Shown: positions 49,630-56,997 of the stretch, piece after piece
How the letters are laid out: each line of letters begins with the position of its first letter
Numbering within the stretch: the first letter of the stretch is position 1
Assembly: GCA_964489555.1 (NCBI GenBank)
Contig: CAZAZF010000008.1
Coordinates: 1-64,000, forward strand
Source of the DNA: JAAZGD01 sp964489555
Lineage (GTDB): Bacteria; Bacillota; Clostridia; Peptostreptococcales; Anaerovoracaceae
Direction of reading: 5' to 3'
Length of the DNA stretch: 64,000 nt
Program-made: the position numbers and the translations under genes
Notes under the pieces: model-generated
Seen by the model: only the letters and a program-made list of their open reading frames with translations
Database searches by the model: none
What the model was told of the DNA's origin: nothing

Positions 49630-51016
49630 AAAAATTAGAGAGATCGATATCGAATACCTAAAAGAAGTCTGCAGTCCCGGCAGTGTTTTTGTGGGCGGAG
49701 AAATCAGCGAGGATTACAGTCACGATGAACTGGCTGGCATGCGGCAATATCCGGAAGTTATGGTAGAAGTCCAAAGTACGGATGAAGTTTCGAAAATCCT
49801 TGCGTATGCAAACGAAAACCGGATTCCGGTGACTCCACGGGGACAAGGCACAGGTCTGGTGGGCGGCTCGGTGGCTATGCATGGAGGGATTATGCTGAAC
49901 CTTTGCAAAATGAACCGAATTTTGGAATTGGACGAAGAAAACTTGACTTTGACGGTAGAGCCGGGTGTTTTGCTGATGGACGTGGCCAAGTATGCGGAGG
50001 ACCATTTATTGTTTTATCCTCCTGATCCAGGGGAAAAGAGTGCCACTATTGCAGGAAATATCAGCACAAATGCCGGAGGGATGCGGGCGGTGAAATACGG
50101 GGTTACCAGAGACTATGTTCGTGGACTGGAAGTGGTTTTGCCAAATGGCGAAGTGATGGAGTTGGGTGGGAAAATTGTCAAGAACAGTTCAGGATACAGT
50201 CTTAAAGATCTGATTGTCGGATCTGAAGGAACTCTGGCCGTAGTCACAAAAGCGACTTTAAAGCTTTTGCCTTTGCCAAAGTGTATGGTCAGTATTTTGG
50301 TGCCGTTTCCTTCCCTTGATGCGGCGGTTGAGGCGGTGCCCATGATTATCAAATCGAAAATCATCCCCACGGCAATCGAGTACATGGTACGGGACACTAT
50401 TTTGGCTGCCGAAGAATTTCTGGGAAAGAAATTTCCCGACCATTCGGCGGATGCATATTTATTACTGAGCTTTGATGGAAACGGCATGGAAGAAATTGAA
50501 CAGGCCTATGAGTTTGTCGCCCAAATTTGCCTGGACCAAGGAGCCATTGATGTACTGATATCGGATACACAGGAGCGACAGGACTCAATTTGGAAAGCCC
50601 GTGGTGCATTTCTTGAAGCAATCAAAGCTTCTACAACCGAAATGGATGAATGCGATGTAGTGGTTCCAAGAAACAAGATTGCTGAATTTGTAAAATTTGC
50701 TGAAACTGTTCAAAAACGCTGCAATGTAAGAATAAAGGGATTTGGGCATGCCGGGGACGGCAATCTGCATACCTATGTGTTGAGAGACCAGATGCCAGAG
50801 GATGAATGGAAAGAAAAACTGGGAGAAGTTTTTGCTCTTCTATATGATAAGGCCCGGGAAATGGGAGGAAAAGTATCCGGTGAGCATGGTATTGGATATG
50901 CGAAGAGAGAATACCTGGTTCAATCGGAAGGCCAGACAAGGATTGCTTTGTTGGAGGGAATCAAGGCTGTATTTGATCCTAACAAAATAATGAATCCGGG
51001 GAAAATTGTTTCTTAG
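49619..51016 (+). CDS. FAD-linked 2-hydroxyacid dehydrogenase (LctD/GlcD family)
   Basis: A 465-residue flavoprotein of the GlcD/D-lactate dehydrogenase family (FAD_binding_4 plus FAD-oxidase C). The FAD loops are TPRGQGTGLVGGSVAMHGGI-like (about 79) and PPDPGEKSATIAGNISTNAG (about 137); the C-terminal active-site part has RIKGFGHAGDGNLHTYVLRD and GGKVSGEHGIGYAKREY. It oxidises lactate or a similar 2-hydroxy acid to the 2-oxo acid and gives electrons to the EtfBA pair encoded upstream. It is the last gene of the operon, closed by a terminator. The A. woodii locus also has a lactate permease and racemase; both are missing here. Confidence 0.88.
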   Translation: MQYRKIREIDIEYLKEVCSPGSVFVGGEISEDYSHDELAGMRQYPEVMVEVQSTDEVSKILAYANENRIPVTPRGQGTGLVGGSVAMHGGIMLNLCKMNRILELDEENLTLTVEPGVLLMDVAKYAEDHLLFYPPDPGEKSATIAGNISTNAGGMRAVKYGVTRDYVRGLEVVLPNGEVMELGGKIVKNSSGYSLKDLIVGSEGTLAVVTKATLKLLPLPKCMVSILVPFPSLDAAVEAVPMIIKSKIIPTAIEYMVRDTILAAEEFLGKKFPDHSADAYLLLSFDGNGMEEIEQAYEFVAQICLDQGAIDVLISDTQERQDSIWKARGAFLEAIKASTTEMDECDVVVPRNKIAEFVKFAETVQKRCNVRIKGFGHAGDGNLHTYVLRDQMPEDEWKEKLGEVFALLYDKAREMGGKVSGEHGIGYAKREYLVQSEGQTRIALLEGIKAVFDPNKIMNPGKIVS

Positions 51017-51083
51017 CAAACGAAGGGGCGTGGTTTTGCAAAAATTTGCTCAGAATCAGCATGTTAACCAATAGAATATAGAT

Positions 51084-51135
51084 AAAAGACGGGTACGAGT
51101 TTGCTGAAAATCAAAGCTGTGCCCGTCTTTTGCTT
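51084..51135 (+). terminator. Terminator of the hydroxyacid operon
   Basis: AAAAGACGGG (51084-51093) pairs with CCCGTCTTTT (51122-51131) around a long loop; the T-run is inside the stem end and continues as TGCTTTAT. It ends 9 bases before the right 63-bp repeat. Confidence 0.7.
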
Positions 51136-51143
51136 TATCCAGC

Positions 51144-51206
51144 ATTGGCGGCGGAACCCTATTATATATGTTTTTGGTTCAGATGGTATTTGTTTTGTGA
51201 TAGAAT
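51144..51206 (+). repeat. 63-bp direct repeat, right copy (azlD 3' end)
   Basis: Identical to 41715-41777. It encodes the SIGGGTLLYMFLVQMVFVL tail of AzlD without any azlD body in front of it, so it is a remnant. It lies 27 bp before the next gene, and may represent the original junction azlD-flavin-binding protein. Confidence 0.95.
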
Positions 51207-51233
51207 AAGCTAAAAGAAAGGGAGGAAAAAACC

Positions 51234-51728
51234 ATGTTTCGAGAAATGCTGAAGAAAAAGCAACTGCTGTCAAAAGAGGATACGATTCAAATCATGATGG
51301 AAGGATCCAATGGAATCTTGTCTTGTTTCGGGGATGACGAGTATCCCTACGGTGTTCCGATTAACTATGTATATTTTGATGACAAAATATATTTTCATAG
51401 CGCGAAAGTGGGCCATAAAGTGGATTCTATCCATAAACACCCAAAGGTGTCTTTTTCCGTGGTGGGTGAAGATACCATTGTGAGTGCAGAATATACCAGT
51501 TATTTTCGAAGCGCGATTGCCTTTGGGAAAGCTCGGATTGTTGAGGGAGAGGAACATAAAAAAGGATTTCGAGCTTTGGTAGAAAAATATTCCGGTGACC
51601 AACCAGAAGAATCTAAACAATATGAAATGGACAACTGCGACGGCGCCTTCATTATGGCCATTGACATTGATTACATGACTGGGAAAGCAGCCAGCGAACT
51701 GCTGGAAAGCAAAAGTGAGAGTTTATAA
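51234..51728 (+). CDS. Pyridoxamine 5'-phosphate oxidase-like flavin-binding protein (NimA-like)
   Basis: A 164-residue split-barrel FMN-binding protein. GILSCFGDDEYPYGVPINYV and IYFHSAKVGHKVDSIHKHPK, then VSFSVVGEDTIV and YTSYFRSAIAFGKARIVEGE fit the NimA/5-nitroimidazole antibiotic resistance subgroup. Such proteins bind FMN or heme and reduce or sequester small molecules; a specific role is not known for most. The start ATG 51234 follows GGGAGGAAAAAACC. The gene stands between the right repeat and the sigma-54 activator. Confidence 0.8.
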   Translation: MFREMLKKKQLLSKEDTIQIMMEGSNGILSCFGDDEYPYGVPINYVYFDDKIYFHSAKVGHKVDSIHKHPKVSFSVVGEDTIVSAEYTSYFRSAIAFGKARIVEGEEHKKGFRALVEKYSGDQPEESKQYEMDNCDGAFIMAIDIDYMTGKAASELLESKSESL

Positions 51729-51764
51729 GAAAAGAAAAGGCCTATTAGATGGGGAGAATATATA

Positions 51765-53726
51765 ATGAGGGAGTATATCACAGAATCGCACAAAAGATGT
51801 CTTGCCTATGGAGTGGAAAAAGAACGTGTTTACAGTGAGAAGATTTTGACGGGGGACGCGCTGAAAGAACGTTTGGACGCCAAGAGGGAGCTTATCGATA
51901 CCGCGGAGCCTTATGTGAAGCAATTGTATGATTTTGTGAAGGGGTCAAATTTCTTCTCCTTGCTGACCGATGAAGAAGGTTGTATTTTGAGTATTTTGGG
52001 GGATTCGGAAATTTTGAATGAAGCCTTGTCCTATAAAATGCAACCGGGCGCTTTTATGGACGAAAGAGGCATTGGTACCAATGCCATGGGCACCGCCTTG
52101 GAGGAAAAACGGCCTTTGCAGGTTTCTGGAAAAGAGCATTATATTTTGGCTTATCATCGATGGACATGTTCGGCCTCTCCTATTCGGGATTCGGCAGGGA
52201 ATATTATCGGAACCATTGATTTGACGGGGTACAGCCAAAGTGTGAATCTTCATACCCTGGGCATGGTAGTGGCTGCTGCCAACGCCATTGAAACCATGCT
52301 GGACATTCAAGAATATACTAAGAAGCTTACTTATGCCAATTCCTTTACGGAAGCCATTATGGATTCGATGGATTCAGGAATTCTAACAACGGACTTGGCA
52401 GGAAATGTAAGTAGTGTAAACCGTCATGCGGCGGATATGTTTGGGTATACTTCCAATGAATTCAAGCAAAAAAAGATATGGGAGCTGGTGGAGGACTGGG
52501 ATAAAATCAAAACTCAGGTTTTAATGGGGAAGGAGTTTACTGATGAAGATGTTTTTGTGAATTCAAGGAAGAACAGGCGGCAGCTTAATGTAAGCCTTTA
52601 TCCGATCTTAGACCAAAACCACAATCTTGTTCATATTGTGCTTGTTTTTAAAGAAGTGAAACAGGTACGGAAGTTGGCCAACAAAATTATGGGGCATAAG
52701 GCCATTTATACATTCGACAAAATCATCGGGGAAAATCCAGAATTTCAACGGATCATTCAATATGCCAAAAAAATTTCCGATAGCCGTTCCAATGTTTTGA
52801 TTACGGGCGAAAGCGGCACGGGCAAGGAACTTTTTGCCCAGGCCATTCACAATTACAGCGATCGTAGAGAAGAGCCTTTTGTGGCATTGAATTGTGGAGC
52901 TATACCAAGAAACCTCATTGAATCCGAGCTGTTTGGATATGAGGGAGGAGCCTTTACCGGCTCAAAAAGCACAGGGCAAATGGGCAAATTTCAAATTGCA
53001 GAGGGTGGAACCATTTTTCTGGATGAAATTGGAGAGATGCCTCTGGATATGCAAATCGGGTTACTTAGGGTACTGGAAGAAGGGGTGATGCGTCGTGTGG
53101 GAAGCAATAAGGAGATTATGGTGGACGTGCGGGTCATCGCTGCCACAAATAAGGATCTAAGAGTAGAAATCGAAAAAGGGAATTTCCGCAAGGATCTTTA
53201 TTATCGGTTAAATGTGTTGCCGGTGCATTTAATGCCTATCAGAGAAAGAAAATCCGACATCCCCATGCTGGTAGACTTCTTCATGGAACGAATTTCCAGA
53301 AGATTGAATAAGAAAAGGGTGGATATTGGAGAAGAAGATATGGAAATGATGATGGGATATGATTGGCCGGGGAATGTGAGAGAGCTGGAAAATTTTATCG
53401 AGCTTACAGTGAACACGGGGTCGATGCCCAATCGAATCTTGAAGAGTTTCGCTACACTGGAACAGAAATCAAACCCATGGAGTTTGTTGGAAAATGAGAT
53501 TGGCGGCAACTTCAGCATGGGGGGAACCCGTGCAGAGGGGAAGCCCATTCTTCGATTGGAGGACATGGAATGTACCCATATTCTTAGAATCATAGGAATC
53601 CACGGTGGGAATATTACAAAATCTGCAAAAGCTCTGGGAATCGGCAGGAACACCTTGTACCGAAAAATGGAGCATTACGGCATTGACAGTTCCGAAATAG
53701 AACGCTGTTCCAAAAAGGAGCAATAG
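51765..53726 (+). CDS. Sigma-54-dependent transcriptional activator (AcoR-like: GAF, PAS, AAA, Fis HTH)
   Basis: A 653-residue enhancer-binding protein. The N-terminal GAF-like region (about 60-190) has GIGTNAMGTALEEKRPLQVS and HYILAYHRWTCSASPI, as in AcoR. A PAS domain follows (about 195-310). The AAA domain has Walker A ITGESGTGKELFAQ (about 347), the sigma-54 contact loop GAFTGSK (about 395), FLDEIGEMPL and RNDLYYRLNVLP-like RKDLYYRLNVLP. The C-terminal Fis-type helix-turn-helix ends ITKSAKALGIGRNTLYRKM. It should drive the sigma-54 promoter 92 bp downstream. In related systems the GAF domain senses the substrate, here possibly an aldehyde or its precursor. Confidence 0.9.
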   Translation: MREYITESHKRCLAYGVEKERVYSEKILTGDALKERLDAKRELIDTAEPYVKQLYDFVKGSNFFSLLTDEEGCILSILGDSEILNEALSYKMQPGAFMDERGIGTNAMGTALEEKRPLQVSGKEHYILAYHRWTCSASPIRDSAGNIIGTIDLTGYSQSVNLHTLGMVVAAANAIETMLDIQEYTKKLTYANSFTEAIMDSMDSGILTTDLAGNVSSVNRHAADMFGYTSNEFKQKKIWELVEDWDKIKTQVLMGKEFTDEDVFVNSRKNRRQLNVSLYPILDQNHNLVHIVLVFKEVKQVRKLANKIMGHKAIYTFDKIIGENPEFQRIIQYAKKISDSRSNVLITGESGTGKELFAQAIHNYSDRREEPFVALNCGAIPRNLIESELFGYEGGAFTGSKSTGQMGKFQIAEGGTIFLDEIGEMPLDMQIGLLRVLEEGVMRRVGSNKEIMVDVRVIAATNKDLRVEIEKGNFRKDLYYRLNVLPVHLMPIRERKSDIPMLVDFFMERISRRLNKKRVDIGEEDMEMMMGYDWPGNVRELENFIELTVNTGSMPNRILKSFATLEQKSNPWSLLENEIGGNFSMGGTRAEGKPILRLEDMECTHILRIIGIHGGNITKSAKALGIGRNTLYRKMEHYGIDSSEIERCSKKEQ

Positions 53727-53758
53727 AGTTCAGGCTACCCGTTCCAAAAAAGGACAAT
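53707..53758. promoter_or_regulatory. Paired upstream activator sites for the sigma-54 promoter
   Basis: GTTCCAAAAAGGAGCAAT (53707-53724) and GTTCCAAAAAAGGACAAT (53741-53758) are near-identical 18-mers, each a rough inverted repeat (TTCC...GGA), 34 bp apart, about three helical turns. They lie about 130 and 95 bp upstream of the predicted transcription start; the first overlaps the stop codon of the activator gene. This is the usual place and form of enhancer sites for an activator of this type. Confidence 0.6.
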
Positions 53759-53784
53759 CGGTAATGAGAAATGGAAGCAATAAT

Positions 53785-53814
53785 AAAAAACCCTTGCAGT
53801 TACAAGGGTTTTTT
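53785..53814 (+). terminator. Terminator of the activator gene
   Basis: AAAAAACCCTTG (53785-53796) pairs perfectly with CAAGGGTTTTTT (53803-53814) around a 6-base loop. It insulates the sigma-54 promoter that starts four bases later. Confidence 0.9.
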
Positions 53815-53817
53815 ATT

Positions 53818-53833
53818 TGGCACGAATTTTGCG
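53818..53833 (+). promoter_or_regulatory. Sigma-54 (-24/-12) promoter of the aldehyde oxidoreductase operon
   Basis: TGGCACG-AATT-TTGC (53818-53832) matches the consensus TGGCAC-N5-TTGC exactly, with GG and GC separated by 10 bases. Transcription should begin near 53844, leaving a leader of about 75 bases before the ferredoxin gene. Confidence 0.9.
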
Positions 53834-53897
53834 AATACTTTGATAATATAAGAAAGTGTAGTTCTGTAGTTGATGTTTGCGAAAAAGGAGGTGAAGG

Positions 53898-53927
53898 TTG
53901 GTTATTACCGACCGATTAAGTGAGTAA
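53898..53927 (+). CDS. Possible nine-codon leader peptide overlapping the ferredoxin start
   Basis: The strong ribosome site GGAGGTG (53887-53893) is 26 bases from the only plausible start of the ferredoxin gene (GTG 53920), but only 4 bases from TTG 53898. That TTG opens a frame of nine codons (MVITDRLSE) that ends TAA 53925-53927, overlapping the ferredoxin start. Translation of the leader could deliver ribosomes to the GTG by coupling. Equally, the ribosome site may simply be misplaced. Confidence 0.3.
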   Translation: MVITDRLSE

Positions 53928-54390
53928 AACATTAGTGTTGAAGCCCGAAAAGTGTATAAGCTGTCGAACCTGTGAGCTGATATGCTCCTTTACAAGGGCA
54001 GAGGAGTTTAGCCCTCAGCTTTCGGCAGTATCGGTAATTCACTACGACAAGGCCATGATCAGTGTGCCCATTATGTGCACCCAATGCGAGGATGCGCCTT
54101 GCATGAGGGTTTGTCCGGTGCAGGCGATTTATGAGAATGAAGATGGGACAAAAATCATTGATTACAAGAAGTGTATTGGTTGCAAAATGTGCATTTCCGC
54201 TTGTCCTTTGGGTAACATGGCTTTTGACGGGAAGGCGGTATTTAAGTGTGATCTCTGTGGTGGAGATCCTCAGTGTGCTAGGTTTTGCCCCTCCGGCGCC
54301 ATTGAGTACAAAGAAGCCAATCCCTCTTCATTAGTGAAGAGGAAGGATTTGGCTGAAAAATTCAAAGAAGTATTTGGGGAGGAGGTGTAA
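53920..54390 (+). CDS. Four-cluster ferredoxin subunit of the aldehyde oxidoreductase
   Basis: A 156-residue polyferredoxin from GTG 53920; a stop lies just upstream in frame, and the N-terminus MSKTLVLKPEKC agrees with the family. Cysteine motifs: CISCRTCELIC, CTQCEDAPCMRVCP, CIGCKMCISACP and CDLCGGDPQCARFCP, enough for four [4Fe-4S] clusters, like the HycB/AorA/WorS small subunits. It should carry electrons between the tungsten subunit encoded next and the NuoEFG-like part. It is the first gene of the sigma-54 operon, 3 bp before the AOR gene. Confidence 0.87.
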   Translation: MSKTLVLKPEKCISCRTCELICSFTRAEEFSPQLSAVSVIHYDKAMISVPIMCTQCEDAPCMRVCPVQAIYENEDGTKIIDYKKCIGCKMCISACPLGNMAFDGKAVFKCDLCGGDPQCARFCPSGAIEYKEANPSSLVKRKDLAEKFKEVFGEEV

Positions 54391-54393
54391 AAC

Positions 54394-56196
54394 ATGTATG
54401 GGTTGATTGGAAAAATATTAAGGGTAAATTTAACAGAAGGGACCGTAGCGGAAGAGTATCTGAGTGACGTTCTGGTGAAAAAATATTTGGGGGGTCGAGG
54501 TCTCGGCACGAAGATATATGTGGACGAGGTGGACAAAGACACTGATGCGTTTGCCCCGGAAAATAAGTTGATTTTGATGACAGGTCCTTTAACAGGTACG
54601 TTTGCAACTAGCGCTGGTCGCTTAATGTGGATTACAAAAGCTCCTCTGACCGGAACCATTGGATGTGCCAATTCCGGAGGTGAATTTGGGCCGGAATTGA
54701 AATATGCAGGGTTTGATGGAGTGATATTCGAAGGAAAGTCGGAGAAACCGGTGTACCTTTATGTGAAAGACGGAAAAGGCGAATTACGATCCGCAGAGGA
54801 GTTGTGGGGACAGTCTGTATTTGTCACCACCGACAAGCTAATTGAGGAGACGGATCCGGATGCTCGTGTATGTTGTATCGGTCCTGCAGGTGAGAACAAG
54901 GTGTTGTTTGCGGGAATCATGAACGAAAAAAATCGAGCAGCAGGGCGAGGAGGACTGGGTGCCGTTATGGGATCCAAAAACCTGAAAGCTGTAGTGGCTC
55001 GTGGGACCGGGGGCATCAAGGTGGCAGATAAAGAAGGTTTTTTGGCAGCCTGTACAGACGCTCGTAAGAAGTTGAAAGAAAATCCGGTAACGGGAGCCGG
55101 TTTGGGCGCCTATGGAACAGAAATATTGGTGAATATCATCAATGCTTCCGGGGGTCTTCCCAAGCATAATTGGAGAGACGGAGCGGTGGACCCGGATGCG
55201 GATCAAATCTCTGGTGAAACCCTGGCGGAGAAATACCTGGTTCGAAACAAAGGATGCTTTGGTTGCTCCATGGCTTGCGGCCGAGTGACCAAAATCAAAG
55301 ACGGACCCTATAAATCTGCAGGGGAAGGACCGGAATATGAAGCGGCTTGGGCCTTAGGGTCTTGTTGTGGTATTCATGATTTGGCAGCAATTTGTAGGGT
55401 CAATTTTTTGTGCAACGAATATGGTATGGATCCCATCACATTGGGCTCTACTTTTGCTTGTGCAATGGAACTATTTGACAAAGGAATTTTAACTAAAGAA
55501 GAAATGGGTGGAAACTTGGCCTTTGGAAATGCGGATGCCATTGTAGAGTTTGCTACGAAAACGGCTCTTCGGGAAGGGTTTGGAGACAAATTGGCAGAAG
55601 GCTCCTACCGCATGGCTGAGAGCTACGGAGTTCCGGAGTTGTCCATGTCGGTGAAGAAACAGGAAATGCCTGCCTATGATGGACGCAGTCTTCAGGGCAT
55701 GGGGTTGGAGTATGCTACTTCTAATCGTGGCGGTTGTCATGTGAGAGGGTATTTGACATCTCCTGAGATTTTGGGAATCCCTTTGAAGTTGGATCCATTG
55801 GTTACGGACGGAAAGGCAGAAATATTAAAAATTTTCCAGGATTTGACAGCAGTAGTGGATTCGATTGGAATTTGCTTGTTCACTACCTTTGGAATCGGTC
55901 TTGCTGAAATCGGAAACATGCTGAGAACGGCTACCGGTTGGGACATGAGTGACGAAGAGTTGTTAGGTGCCGGAGATCGAATCTGGAATATAGAAAAGCT
56001 TTACAACCTAAGTCAGGGGTTTACCAGAGAAGATGATAAGCTGCCTCCAAGATTACTGACAGAGCCTCTTCCGGAAGGTCCGGCTAAAGGCAAAGTCTGT
56101 GAATTGGATGTGATGTTGGAAGAGTATTATCGGCTTAGAGGATGGAACCAGAAGAGTGTACCTACCAAGGAAAAATTATCTGAATTGGGTTTGTAG
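54394..56196 (+). CDS. Aldehyde:ferredoxin oxidoreductase (tungsten, AOR family)
   Basis: A 600-residue enzyme of normal AOR length that oxidises aldehydes to acids (or the reverse) with a tungsto-bispterin cofactor. The N-terminus MYGLIGKILRVNLTEGTV, the pterin-binding GGRGLGTKIY and RAAGRGGLGAVMGSKNLKAV, and the cluster cysteines in NKGCFGCSMACGR (about 287) with the fourth in AWALGSCCGIHD are all present. The second pterin site is near RSLQGMGLEYATSNRGGCHV. Its electrons probably go via the polyferredoxin to the NuoF-like flavoprotein. It is followed directly by a MoaD-like gene. Substrate range is not deducible. Confidence 0.93.
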   Translation: MYGLIGKILRVNLTEGTVAEEYLSDVLVKKYLGGRGLGTKIYVDEVDKDTDAFAPENKLILMTGPLTGTFATSAGRLMWITKAPLTGTIGCANSGGEFGPELKYAGFDGVIFEGKSEKPVYLYVKDGKGELRSAEELWGQSVFVTTDKLIEETDPDARVCCIGPAGENKVLFAGIMNEKNRAAGRGGLGAVMGSKNLKAVVARGTGGIKVADKEGFLAACTDARKKLKENPVTGAGLGAYGTEILVNIINASGGLPKHNWRDGAVDPDADQISGETLAEKYLVRNKGCFGCSMACGRVTKIKDGPYKSAGEGPEYEAAWALGSCCGIHDLAAICRVNFLCNEYGMDPITLGSTFACAMELFDKGILTKEEMGGNLAFGNADAIVEFATKTALREGFGDKLAEGSYRMAESYGVPELSMSVKKQEMPAYDGRSLQGMGLEYATSNRGGCHVRGYLTSPEILGIPLKLDPLVTDGKAEILKIFQDLTAVVDSIGICLFTTFGIGLAEIGNMLRTATGWDMSDEELLGAGDRIWNIEKLYNLSQGFTREDDKLPPRLLTEPLPEGPAKGKVCELDVMLEEYYRLRGWNQKSVPTKEKLSELGL

Positions 56197-56197
56197 T

Positions 56198-56476
56198 ATG
56201 ATTGTACGTTATTTTGCATATTACAGAAAGGATACGGGTCTCAAGGAGGAAAAATTCCTCCTTGAACCCTTGACGGCTTTGGAGCTCCTTGTAACGCTGA
56301 GTGAACGGCATGGGGAGACTATGAGAAGTCAGTTGTTGTCGCCGGATGGGAAGGAAATTCATCCCGATGTAATCTTTTTAATTGATGGGAGGAACATTGA
56401 TTTTATGAACGGAAAGGACTCCTTGATTCAGAAAGATTCCGTGGTGTCCTTATTCCCTCGTATAGCCGGCGGATGA
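56198..56476 (+). CDS. MoaD/ThiS-like sulfur carrier
   Basis: A 92-residue ubiquitin-fold protein from ATG 56198, one base after the AOR stop. It ends RIAGG, the Gly-Gly tail that is thiocarboxylated in MoaD, and has the MoaD-like VIFLIDGRNIDFMNG and VVSLFPRIAGG. It probably gives sulfur for the dithiolene of the tungsten pterin cofactor of the AOR encoded just upstream; a MoaD-like gene beside AOR is common. The end overlaps the next gene by 4 bases (ATGA). Confidence 0.8.
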   Translation: MIVRYFAYYRKDTGLKEEKFLLEPLTALELLVTLSERHGETMRSQLLSPDGKEIHPDVIFLIDGRNIDFMNGKDSLIQKDSVVSLFPRIAGG

Positions 56477-56997
56477 TTTGGAGTTGTTACAGGAAACGGA
56501 AAGAAGGGACGGAATTGGAAGAAGAAAATAAAAAAGGGATTCAAGAAGTATTGGATGAGTACCCAAAAGAACAGCGCCACGCCTTGGCTATATTACAGAG
56601 CGTTCAAAAAGAATACGGCTTCATATCGCCGAATAGCTTGATGGCCATCTCTCAGTATTTAGAGACTCCTATATCGGAGCTTTTTTCCATTGCAACTTTT
56701 TATAAAGCACTAAGTCTTACGAAAAAAGGGAAGATTGTCATCAAGGTTTGCGATGGTACGGCTTGTCATATCCGTGGAAGCGCCCAAATTTTAGAAGAAT
56801 GCAAAAGAGCGTTGCAGATTAATGAAGGGGAAACCACGCCGGATGGCCTGTTTTCCATCGAAGTGGTGAACTGCGTCGGCTCTTGTGCTATGGCTCCAGT
56901 GGTCATTTGCGGTGAAGAATACCATGGGAATGTTCAAATAGGACAGGCAGCTGAAATCATTGACCAGGCCAAAGGGGGGGTGGGGAATCATGAGTAA
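56473..56997 (+). CDS. NuoE-like [2Fe-2S] subunit
   Basis: A 174-residue thioredoxin-like ferredoxin. ATG 56473 overlaps the MoaD stop; TTG 56515 behind AAGAAGGGA is an equal alternative and would remove 14 residues. The NuoE pattern HALAILQSVQKEYGFISPNS, then ATFYKALSL, and the cluster ligands CDGTACHIRG (Cx4C) and CVGSCAMAPVVIC (Cx3C) are all clear. With the next two genes it forms an NADH-dehydrogenase-like module of the kind in bifurcating hydrogenases and formate dehydrogenases. Confidence 0.87.
   Translation: MIWSCYRKRKEGTELEEENKKGIQEVLDEYPKEQRHALAILQSVQKEYGFISPNSLMAISQYLETPISELFSIATFYKALSLTKKGKIVIKVCDGTACHIRGSAQILEECKRALQINEGETTPDGLFSIEVVNCVGSCAMAPVVICGEEYHGNVQIGQAAEIIDQAKGGVGNHE

Larger units (their letters stand above)
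41778..51206 (+). mobile_element. Putative 9.4-kb genomic island for 2-hydroxyacid metabolism, flanked by 63-bp direct repeats
   Basis: Everything between the two azlD-derived repeats is one functional block: a FadR-type regulator, its operator, seven catabolic genes on one strand and a terminator just before the right repeat. Outside the repeats the desulfidase-azlC run on the left and the flavin-binding protein on the right look like the interrupted original neighbours. No integrase, transposase or tRNA attachment site is inside, so the mechanism is unclear: excision/integration through a circle, homologous exchange, or a duplication during repair all remain possible. Confidence 0.5.
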
